Positions 6,171-12,689 of a stretch of 35,751 nucleotides of DNA are shown here, piece by piece. Within the stretch, counting starts at the first letter, position 1. Each line of letters opens with the position of its first letter. The stretch covers positions 1-35,751 of IMG/VR virus record IMGVR_UViG_3300037107_000046; one strand, given 5' to 3'. Source of the DNA: a virus. The position numbers and the translations under genes were made by a program. Under the pieces are notes generated by a model. That model saw nothing but the letters and a program-made list of their open reading frames with translations, was not told where the DNA came from and made no database searches.

Positions 6171-7562
6171 ATGGCCACCGGACTGTTCCGCACCGCGCAG
6201 CGCCGCAAGGCCAAGCTGCGCCTCGGTCTCGACGGGCCCTCGGGCTCGGGCAAGACCTACTCCGCCCTGAAGATCGCCTACGGCATCACGGGCGACTGGG
6301 CCAAGATCGCCATGATCGACACCGAGCACGGCTCGGGCGACCTCTACGCCGAGGAGCTCGGCCCGTACAAGATCCTGACCTTCGACCCGCCTTTCCAGAT
6401 CGAGCGCTACATCAGGGCCATCAAGGCCGCCGAGAAGGAAGGCTTCGAGATCATCATCATCGACAGCCTGACCCACGCCTGGGCCGGCACGGGTGGGCTG
6501 CTTGACCTCCACGACGCCGCCACCGAGGCGAGCGCCAAGAAGAACAGCTACGTGGCCTGGCGCAACGTCACGCCGCTGCACAACGAGCTGATCGACACCA
6601 TCCTGCAGAGCAGCGCTCACGTGATCGCCACCATGCGCACGAAGGTCGAGTACTCGCAGGAACGCGACGAAGAGGGCCGCTCGGTCGTTCGCAAGCTGGG
6701 CATGAAGCCGATCCAGCGTGAGGGCATGGACTACGAGTTCACGCTGGTCTTCGATCTCTCACGCGAGCACGTGGCCACGGCCTCCAAGACGCGCATCAGC
6801 GAGTTCGACTCATGGATCGGCGTGCCCGACGAGTCGACCGGCGAGCAGCTGCTCGCCTGGCTTGAGATGGGCGTCGATACCGCGGCGCCAGCGCCAGTCC
6901 TACCTGTCGAGACCGAGCCCTCCGCGCCGGCGGCTGTCGCAGGCAACGGCAAGCCCAAGACCATCGGCCCCGACGAGGTCGCCAACATCGAGGCGATCAT
7001 CGCCGAGAAAGGCCGCACGGTCTCCGGTGTCGTGGCCTCGCTGAACCGTCACGGCGTCTGCCCGGGTGAGCTGGAGACCATCCCGATCGCCGCCTACGAG
7101 GACGTGGTCAACAACCTGCGCGACCTCAAGCCCGTCGCGCAGGCCGCTCCAGAGCCTCAGGAGGCCCCGGCCGCACCAGCAGTCGCCGAGGCGCCCACGG
7201 CGGTGCAGGCGGCCACAGAGCCGTCACAGCAGGCCGAAGCGCAGGCCGCCGTCGAGACCGCCGGCCTTGACCCCGACGACACGGCGTTCCTGCAGGGCTG
7301 CGACGACGACGCCAAGGCGGCCCAGAAAGCCAACGAGCCCGAGAAGGGCGGCGGCACGATCGCTTCACGCCAGCTGCAGCAGCTCGGCATCATCTGCTCC
7401 CACCTCGAGAGCGCCGGAATCATGTGGCAGCCGATCGCCACGAGCGTCATCAAGCGCGCCTTCGAGAGCCGCAAGGAGTTCAGCTTCGAGGAGGGCCAGG
7501 CCGTCATCAAGACCCTGCGCTCGATCGAAAAGACGCTGCCTGAAGAGGCGAAGGCATCATGA
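6171..7562 (+). CDS. Sak4-like RecA-fold ATPase
   Basis: This 463-residue protein has Walker A GPSGSGKT (22-29), MIDTEHGSGD (48-57), a Walker B-like IIIIDS (94-99) and the later PIQREGMDYEF. This arrangement occurs in phage RecA-like ATPases of the Sak4/AAA_24 type, used in single-strand annealing. The first 235 residues or so form the ATPase. A long Ala/Pro/Glu-rich linker (about 235-385) and a helical C-terminal domain (SRQLQQLGIICSHLESAG onward) make it longer than a minimal Sak4. It sits with a PD-(D/E)XK nuclease and SSB, the usual partners. The extra C-terminal domain is of unknown function. Confidence 0.7.
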   Translation: MATGLFRTAQRRKAKLRLGLDGPSGSGKTYSALKIAYGITGDWAKIAMIDTEHGSGDLYAEELGPYKILTFDPPFQIERYIRAIKAAEKEGFEIIIIDSLTHAWAGTGGLLDLHDAATEASAKKNSYVAWRNVTPLHNELIDTILQSSAHVIATMRTKVEYSQERDEEGRSVVRKLGMKPIQREGMDYEFTLVFDLSREHVATASKTRISEFDSWIGVPDESTGEQLLAWLEMGVDTAAPAPVLPVETEPSAPAAVAGNGKPKTIGPDEVANIEAIIAEKGRTVSGVVASLNRHGVCPGELETIPIAAYEDVVNNLRDLKPVAQAAPEPQEAPAAPAVAEAPTAVQAATEPSQQAEAQAAVETAGLDPDDTAFLQGCDDDAKAAQKANEPEKGGGTIASRQLQQLGIICSHLESAGIMWQPIATSVIKRAFESRKEFSFEEGQAVIKTLRSIEKTLPEEAKAS

Positions 7563-7957
7563 GCGGGTTCTCTCTCACGCGCCCCGACAAGCTGCCCGAC
7601 CCGCTGCCGATCGCCGTGGTGGCCTCACTCCAGGGCGTCTCACCGGTGACGGTCTACGCATCGTGTCACCGCTTCATGGCGGCCGCTCACAACGACGACA
7701 TCGAGGCGATGCGTCACGCCATCCCCTGCTACATGGAGGGCGGCGGCACGGATGCCGCCGGCAACCGCAAGGGCGGCCGCATCATCATCCCGCGCGACGC
7801 CTTCCTGGCCTACCACCGTACGGCCACGCTGGGCGTGGCGACCATCAAGGAGCTGTACGGGGACCCGCCCAAGCACATGACCATCGAAGAGTTCGACGCC
7901 GAGATCGCCAGGCTGGAGAAGGAAATCACAGAGCGACAGGGCGGTGAGGCGGCATGA
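7559..7957 (+). CDS. helix-turn-helix protein
   Basis: This 132-residue protein has LPIAVVASLQGVSPVTVYAS near residue 20, a helix-turn-helix of excisionase/MerR-like type. Later GGRIIIPRDAFLAYHRTA resembles the wing and following helix of such domains. The last 30 residues (IEEFDAEIARLEKEITERQ) are a probable coiled coil for self-association. ATGA overlaps on both sides place it firmly in the operon. A transcription regulator or a DNA-bridging replication accessory are both possible. Confidence 0.55.
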   Translation: MSGFSLTRPDKLPDPLPIAVVASLQGVSPVTVYASCHRFMAAAHNDDIEAMRHAIPCYMEGGGTDAAGNRKGGRIIIPRDAFLAYHRTATLGVATIKELYGDPPKHMTIEEFDAEIARLEKEITERQGGEAA

Positions 7958-8808
7958 GCGTGGTGGTTGCTCCGTACCAGGCCTACAAGAATCTCTCGCC
8001 GGCCACTGAACGTGCTCTACGCGCGAGCGTCAAGCGATTCGGCATCCTCGTACCCATGGTCAAAGACCAGCACGGGAACGTTCTGGACGGCCACCAGCGC
8101 GCCCGACTGGCCAGCATCCTCGGCGTCGAGTGTCCGAGCGTCACACGACAGGTTGCCGACGAAGACGAGGCCCGCGAGATCGCCCGGACCCTGAACGAAG
8201 ACCGCCGTTCAATGCCGAAGGAACAGCGGCTGCCAGTCGTGCAGGCACTGCGCGAAGAAGGCCACTCCATCCGCGCGATCGCGGGGGCGGTGGGGGTGGA
8301 CGTGCACACCGTGCACGACGATCTCTCAGGTGTTGGGACCCCAACACCTGCCGCCACTCACGGCCTCGACGGCAAGAGCTACCCGGCCCGCCGCACCAAG
8401 ACGACCACGCCACACGAACCCGCGACACCCGTCAAGCACGACAGGAGCCGTGCGGCCGTAGCGGCACGCCATGAACGCATCCGTGGACTGGCGGCGGAGG
8501 GGCACACGGCCGCACAGATCGCTGACCTTGTCGGTCTAGCTCCCGAGGGCGTCAAGATGGCCGCCAAGCGAGACGGAATCAATCTGGCGGCGGACACCGT
8601 GATGCACCACACCCGCCAGCCAAAGGTCGAGCACATTCTTTCCAGGACCGTCGACAATCTGCGAGCTGAGGCAGCCAGCCTGAGCCTGCTGCCTGAAAAC
8701 TACAGCGTTGAGCCCGTGCAGGCTCGCGAATGGGCGCAATCCCTCTACGAGTCACGCACGGCGATCACACGTCTGCTGAACAGACTGAGGAGCATGGGAA
8801 ATGAGTGA
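7954..8808 (+). CDS. ParB-like protein with two HTH regions
   Basis: This 284-residue protein begins with a ParB/sulfiredoxin-like fold: SPATERALRASVKRFGILVP, then GNVLDGHQRARLA (residues 42-53). A first HTH (SIRAIAGAVGVDVHTVHDDL, 105-124) follows, as in ParB proteins. A second HTH-like segment (EGHTAAQIADLVGLAPEGVK, 182-201) and a helical tail complete it. No ParA ATPase is visible, so partition is unproven. Phage ParB-like proteins can also act as nucleases or regulators. Two perfect palindromes lie inside this gene, immediately after the first HTH codons, and could be its own binding sites. It overlaps the next ParB-like gene by eight bases. Confidence 0.65.
   Translation: MSVVVAPYQAYKNLSPATERALRASVKRFGILVPMVKDQHGNVLDGHQRARLASILGVECPSVTRQVADEDEAREIARTLNEDRRSMPKEQRLPVVQALREEGHSIRAIAGAVGVDVHTVHDDLSGVGTPTPAATHGLDGKSYPARRTKTTTPHEPATPVKHDRSRAAVAARHERIRGLAAEGHTAAQIADLVGLAPEGVKMAAKRDGINLAADTVMHHTRQPKVEHILSRTVDNLRAEAASLSLLPENYSVEPVQAREWAQSLYESRTAITRLLNRLRSMGNE
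8301..8350. repeat. two adjacent perfect palindromes inside the ParB-like gene
   Basis: CGTGCAC (8301-8307) is mirrored by GTGCACG (8311-8317) across three bases. Nine bases later CAGGTGTTGGG (8327-8337) is mirrored by CCCAACACCTG (8340-8350) across two bases. Both are perfect. They encode DVHTVHDDLSGVGTPTPA, the end of the first HTH and the start of a linker. Such dyads are typical of dimer-binding sites. Confidence 0.6.
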
Positions 8809-9625
8809 CAACGATCTCTGCGGTCGCACGACATTCGAGCACGTCCGCCTCCAGGATATGCGGGTCGTGCCGCACTGCCAGCGCGAGAACAAGGAGGCGT
8901 TTCAAGCTTCCCTCGCGGAACGAGGGTTCGACCTCGACCTCTTTCACGTCCCGGTTCTTAGTCAGCGCGGGGAGGTCTACCACGTGCTGGATGCCCAGCA
9001 GAGGATCGGAGCCCTGCGCAACTGGCTCGGAGCCGGATGGGAGACGCAGCGCGTCTACTGTCAGGTGTATCACGGCCTGACTGATGAAGAGGAAGCTGCG
9101 ATCTTCCTTGATCTCAACTATCACCTGAACGTTTCGGCCTTCGACAAGTACGACAAGGCTGTGGTCGCGAGGCGCGAACCGGAAGCGACTATCGACGTCA
9201 TCGTAAGGGCTTGCGATCTTCACGTGGCGCGTACGCGCGGTTCCAAGTGTATAGGGGCGGTCGACGCTATCCGCAAAGTCTATGTCTCTGGGAACCGTCA
9301 GATTCTCGCCAAGACGCTGTGCATTCTCTATGACGCCTACGGTGATGCGGGGCTCGAAGGTTGCCTAATCAAGGGCTTCGGGATGCTCTGCCAGCGATAC
9401 AACGGGTCTCTCGATAAGGATGCCGTTGTCGCCAAACTGTCGGCCAGGAAGATGGGCGTCAAGGAGCTTCTTCAGAACGCCGCGACCCTGAAGGAAAAGA
9501 CCGACTGCCAAAAGCCCGTGGCGATAGCTGCTGCTGCGGTCGAGATCATCAACGCCGGCAAGGGCGGCAAGAAGCTCCCGTCGTGGTGGCGTGTCGACAG
9601 TCACGATGGTGAGGCTTCGTCATGA
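8801..9625 (+). CDS. second ParB/sulfiredoxin-like protein
   Basis: This 274-residue protein has VPHCQREN (residues 23-30), a ParB-like QRE signature. It continues with VPVLSQRGEVYHVLDAQQRI then GALRNW (50-75), the nucleotide-binding turn of that fold. The rest is helical with no obvious HTH. It resembles stand-alone ParB-like phage proteins (DUF6551-like), whose job is unclear: DNA binding, CTP/ATP binding or nuclease activity are options. It follows another ParB-like gene directly, which suggests the two act together or arose by duplication and divergence. Confidence 0.6.
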   Translation: MSDNDLCGRTTFEHVRLQDMRVVPHCQRENKEAFQASLAERGFDLDLFHVPVLSQRGEVYHVLDAQQRIGALRNWLGAGWETQRVYCQVYHGLTDEEEAAIFLDLNYHLNVSAFDKYDKAVVARREPEATIDVIVRACDLHVARTRGSKCIGAVDAIRKVYVSGNRQILAKTLCILYDAYGDAGLEGCLIKGFGMLCQRYNGSLDKDAVVAKLSARKMGVKELLQNAATLKEKTDCQKPVAIAAAAVEIINAGKGGKKLPSWWRVDSHDGEASS

Positions 9626-9852
9626 GCGTCGTCTGCGAGTACCCCAGCCTCTGTATCGACGGCGAGCGCCTGCGCGTCGAGCGCACCGGCCGCGGTTGCT
9701 ATGAGCTGTGTCGCCTCGACAAGCGCGGCCGGCGCATCCGGGCCATGACGATGCAGATCTCGCGCACCACGGCGTTCGACCACCTGATGGTGGCGCGCAG
9801 CCGCAAGGGCAGCGTGATCGGCGAGCTTGACCCGCCGGATCTCGTCGCATGA
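9622..9852 (+). CDS. small basic protein, unknown
   Basis: This 76-residue protein starts MSVVCEYPSLCIDGERLRVE and has KRGRRIRAMTMQISRTTAF in its middle. It looks like a small beta-rich, arginine-rich domain. ATGA overlaps join it to both neighbours. No family was recognised; its place before SSB suggests a replication-module accessory. Confidence 0.5.
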   Translation: MSVVCEYPSLCIDGERLRVERTGRGCYELCRLDKRGRRIRAMTMQISRTTAFDHLMVARSRKGSVIGELDPPDLVA

Positions 9853-10058
9853 GCCCCGCGGCACCAGCGGAGATCACCGAACTCGTCACCGGCATCTACC
9901 GCGGCCAGACACACCGCCTCACGCAGTACGTGCGGGCTTTCGGCTATGCGGCCGACCTGCTGGCGCAGTTCGGGCCGTTCGAGACGCCCGAGCAAGCACG
10001 CGCCTTCTGCCTCAAGCTCGCCGATCGGCGAGCACGGCGCACTGACAAGGAGACCTGA
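9849..10058 (+). CDS. small helical protein, unknown
   Basis: This 69-residue protein is predominantly helical (ITELVTGIYRGQTHRLTQYV, then EQARAFCLKLADRRARR) with a basic C-terminus. It shares one base with the SSB start (TGATG), so the two are probably translated together. No named family was recognised. Confidence 0.5.
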   Translation: MSPAAPAEITELVTGIYRGQTHRLTQYVRAFGYAADLLAQFGPFETPEQARAFCLKLADRRARRTDKET

Positions 10059-10495
10059 TGGCTCGCTCTCTCAACACCGTGATCCTCAGCGGCTACCTCG
10101 GCCGCGATCCTGACATGCACACCTTCGACAACGGCGACCAGGTCACGACCCTGCGCCTGGCCGTGAGCAATGCCAAAAAGCAGGGCGACGAGTGGGTCGA
10201 CGACACGCTCTGGGTGGACTGCAAGGTCTACGGCGCTCGTGCCGAGTCCGTGGCGCAGTACCTGGTCAAGGGCAGCTTCGTGATGGTCGAGGGCTCACTG
10301 GGTCAGCCGCGCAGCTGGGACGGCGACGATGGCGTGAAGCGCTTCACCATGGTCGTCAATCGCTGCAACGTGATCTTCGGGCCCAAGGCCGAGAGCAACG
10401 GCGGCGGTGGTCAGAGCCGCGCCGCCGCGGCGCCGGCGGCCGCCAGTACTGGCGGCAACATGTTCGACGGTGACGACCAAGACATTCCCTTCTAG
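10058..10495 (+). CDS. ssb: single-stranded DNA-binding protein
   Basis: This 145-residue protein has the OB-fold start NTVILSGYLGRDPDMHTFDNG. DTLWVDCKVYGARAESVAQYL and GSFVMVEGSLGQPRSW follow, the typical SSB order. A Gly/Ala-rich linker (about 113-134) leads to an acidic tip DGDDQDIPF that recruits partner proteins. It coats single-stranded DNA during replication and recombination. Length and layout are those of a bacterial-type SSB. Confidence 0.93.
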   Translation: MARSLNTVILSGYLGRDPDMHTFDNGDQVTTLRLAVSNAKKQGDEWVDDTLWVDCKVYGARAESVAQYLVKGSFVMVEGSLGQPRSWDGDDGVKRFTMVVNRCNVIFGPKAESNGGGGQSRAAAAPAAASTGGNMFDGDDQDIPF

Positions 10496-10510
10496 ACGAG
10501 GAGTTCGGTC

Positions 10511-11410
10511 ATGCCACGCAAGAAGTCCACAGCCACCACCGACGCCCCCACGGCCGTCGAGACAGAGGCCATCACCGACGCCGTCGAGGCGGCCGTCGAA
10601 GAGCTGGAAAACGGTGTCGATAATATCGACGCCGAACCCACACCTGTCGTCGCCTGCATCGGCGAGGACTGCGAGCAGTTCGGCCACGACAAGGCCGACC
10701 GCGACGTCTGTCTGGCGGGTCCGACCACGGGAGAGGGCTTCCCGGCTACTGAGGCGGGGCTCGCTTGCCTCGCGACGCCGGTCCCCAAGGTCGTGCACTG
10801 CATCGGATCCAACTGCCGGCACTACTCGATCGAAGTGCTGGAAGACGGCTCGGAGCGCCTGCTCTGCTGCGCTCTGCCCGACGAGCCGCCCACCGAGCTG
10901 GAGATCGGCGAGGAGCCGGGTGAGACGGCTGTCTGCATCGCTCCCACCCTCATGATGATGTTCGAGGGATGGGAGAAGCTCGTCGAGCACGACAACGGCC
11001 AGCTCGCTGTTGACGTGGACACAGACGACGACGTGCGCGACCAGGTGCGCGAGCGGCTGTTCAACGACGTGCTGAAGGCGCAGGACGCCGTCTCCAAGGC
11101 GGTCGACAAGCTAGGCGACGCCAGACAGGCACAGCGCGCGGCCGAGACGTTCCTGGAGAAGTACGACGCCTGGCAGGCCGACGTCACGGCGACGATCACA
11201 GAGCTCAAGGCTGAGCTACGCGAGCAGGGATCCGATGTGAACGACACGTCGCTTTCGAACGAGGATGTCAACCAGGACGAGGCCGAGGGCGGCGAGAGCG
11301 ACGACACCTACCCCGGTAACATGCTCGAGCCCGGCGACATGGGCTACTCCGATGACGACCCCGGTGAGAAGGCGCTGGCCAACGAAGAGCCGGCCGACGC
11401 CGAGTCATGA
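10511..11410 (+). CDS. acidic cysteine-containing coiled-coil protein, unknown
   Basis: This 299-residue protein is strongly acidic. Residues about 50-140 hold two cysteine-bearing stretches of similar form (ACIGEDCEQFGHDKAD and HCIGSNCRHYSIEVLE), each followed by more cysteines, like a duplicated small metal-binding unit. Residues about 175-240 form a coiled coil, and the last 60 are very acidic (DEAEGGESDDTYPGNMLEPG). GAGGAG precedes the ATG. The acidic tail could be a DNA mimic or an interaction tail, but this is not established. No family was recognised. Confidence 0.5.
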   Translation: MPRKKSTATTDAPTAVETEAITDAVEAAVEELENGVDNIDAEPTPVVACIGEDCEQFGHDKADRDVCLAGPTTGEGFPATEAGLACLATPVPKVVHCIGSNCRHYSIEVLEDGSERLLCCALPDEPPTELEIGEEPGETAVCIAPTLMMMFEGWEKLVEHDNGQLAVDVDTDDDVRDQVRERLFNDVLKAQDAVSKAVDKLGDARQAQRAAETFLEKYDAWQADVTATITELKAELREQGSDVNDTSLSNEDVNQDEAEGGESDDTYPGNMLEPGDMGYSDDDPGEKALANEEPADAES

Positions 11411-11868
11411 GACCGACACCCTGCCCCGCCTGCGATGGCGACGGGCGGATCCCCGACAAGACGGGTGGCGGCCATCACGGCCGCTGCCCGGAGTGCCTTG
11501 GGACGGGCGTCGAGATCGTGGTGAACAACGTCATGAAGCCAGTCCCGGTCGACCTCATCTCCTACGCGCGGATCCCCAAGCGCGAGCGTATCTGCGACGA
11601 CGACGTGCCCCAGTACCGTCTCTACATCCGCGGCGTGCCGGGCGGCCTGGGTGCCGGCTACACCAACATCCTGGTCGTCAGGATCTCCGAGGGCTGGTAC
11701 CTCATCGACCGCAAGCGCGGCGGCAGCGTCGTCCATCACTGGGACGAACGCGGCTTCAGCCCCTGCGTCTACCACAAGACGCGCGCAGCTGCGGCGGCGG
11801 AGATGCACCTGGCGCCGGAGTTCATCCCGGAGAATGTGCGCGAGTACCTCGCGGGCGTGACGCCATGA
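11407..11868 (+). CDS. DnaJ-type zinc-finger protein, unknown
   Basis: This 153-residue protein starts with CPACDGDGRI and GRCPECLGTG, two CxxCxGxG-like units of the DnaJ cysteine-rich zinc domain. A compact domain follows with QYRLYIRGVPGGLGAGYTNI and a helical C-terminus. There is no J domain, so it is not a co-chaperone in the usual sense. It overlaps its neighbours by four bases on both sides. A small metal-binding adaptor is the simplest reading. Confidence 0.5.
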   Translation: MRPTPCPACDGDGRIPDKTGGGHHGRCPECLGTGVEIVVNNVMKPVPVDLISYARIPKRERICDDDVPQYRLYIRGVPGGLGAGYTNILVVRISEGWYLIDRKRGGSVVHHWDERGFSPCVYHKTRAAAAAEMHLAPEFIPENVREYLAGVTP

Positions 11869-12689
11869 ACGCCATCGGCTGGTGCGACGAGACGCTCAAC
11901 CCGATGACGGGTTGCACGAAGGTCAGCGAAGGGTGTCTTAACTGCTACGCGGAACGGATGGCGCGGCGGTTCGAGAAGCCGAAGTGTCCAAACCCCGTCT
12001 GCGGCGATGAGTGTGGACCAGACTGCTACTTCCGGCCCACCTTCCACCCCGAGCGCCTCGACAAGCCGCTGCACTGGCGCAAGCCGCGGAGGATCTTCGT
12101 GGACTCGATGAGCGACCTGTTTCATGAGGCGTTCACCTGGGATCAACGCTGGGACGTCCTCGACGTCGTCGAGAGCTGCCCACAGCACACATTCATCGTG
12201 CTCACGAAGCGGGCGCAGGCCATGCACGACTTCTTTGCTGCCAACGAAGACAGGCAGGGCTGGCCGCCGGCCAACCTCTGGCTCGGCGTCACCGTCGAGA
12301 ACCAGGCCCGCGCCGACGAGCGCATACCGATCCTGCTCGACACCCCGGCGGCGGTGCGGTTCGTCTGCTGCGAGCCCTTACTGTCCGGTGTCGACCTGAG
12401 CGACTACATGCACGACTCGGTCTGTAACCCGGTGCGCCGTGAGAGCGGCTTGTGCATCTGCTCTGAGCCGCGAGAGCGTCACGTCGACTGGGTCATCGTC
12501 GGCGGCGAGAACGGTCCGGGCGCACGGCCGATGCAGCTGGAGTGGGCGCTCGACCTGGTCGACCAGGTCCACCGCGCCAACGTACCTGTGTGGTTCAAGG
12601 GCTGGGGGTCCGCGTCAACGCCACCACCGTTCAAGCCTTACACGCAGCTGGTGGCGATCCGCGAGCTGCCCGCGGTGGGTGCGGGATGA
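11865..12689 (+). CDS. DUF5131 / Gp37-Gp68-like protein
   Basis: This 274-residue protein begins with IGWCDETLNPMTGCTKVSEG followed by CLNCYAERMA. The close group Cys17, Cys24 and Cys27 and the later IFVDSMSDLFHEAF, VLTKRAQAM and WVIVGGENGPGARPM are hallmarks of the DUF5131 family found in many phages and bacteria. The cysteine group recalls radical-SAM-type metal sites, but I see no proof of that chemistry. It lies directly before the helicase-methyltransferase (ATGA overlap), so a role in DNA modification is conceivable. The family's activity is not known to me. Confidence 0.8.
   Translation: MNAIGWCDETLNPMTGCTKVSEGCLNCYAERMARRFEKPKCPNPVCGDECGPDCYFRPTFHPERLDKPLHWRKPRRIFVDSMSDLFHEAFTWDQRWDVLDVVESCPQHTFIVLTKRAQAMHDFFAANEDRQGWPPANLWLGVTVENQARADERIPILLDTPAAVRFVCCEPLLSGVDLSDYMHDSVCNPVRRESGLCICSEPRERHVDWVIVGGENGPGARPMQLEWALDLVDQVHRANVPVWFKGWGSASTPPPFKPYTQLVAIRELPAVGAG

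Noticed and set aside
12542-12685. Upstream extension of the helicase-methyltransferase frame
   Set aside because: This part is the antisense-like shadow of the DUF5131 gene; the ATG at 12686 with ATGA-type overlap is better.
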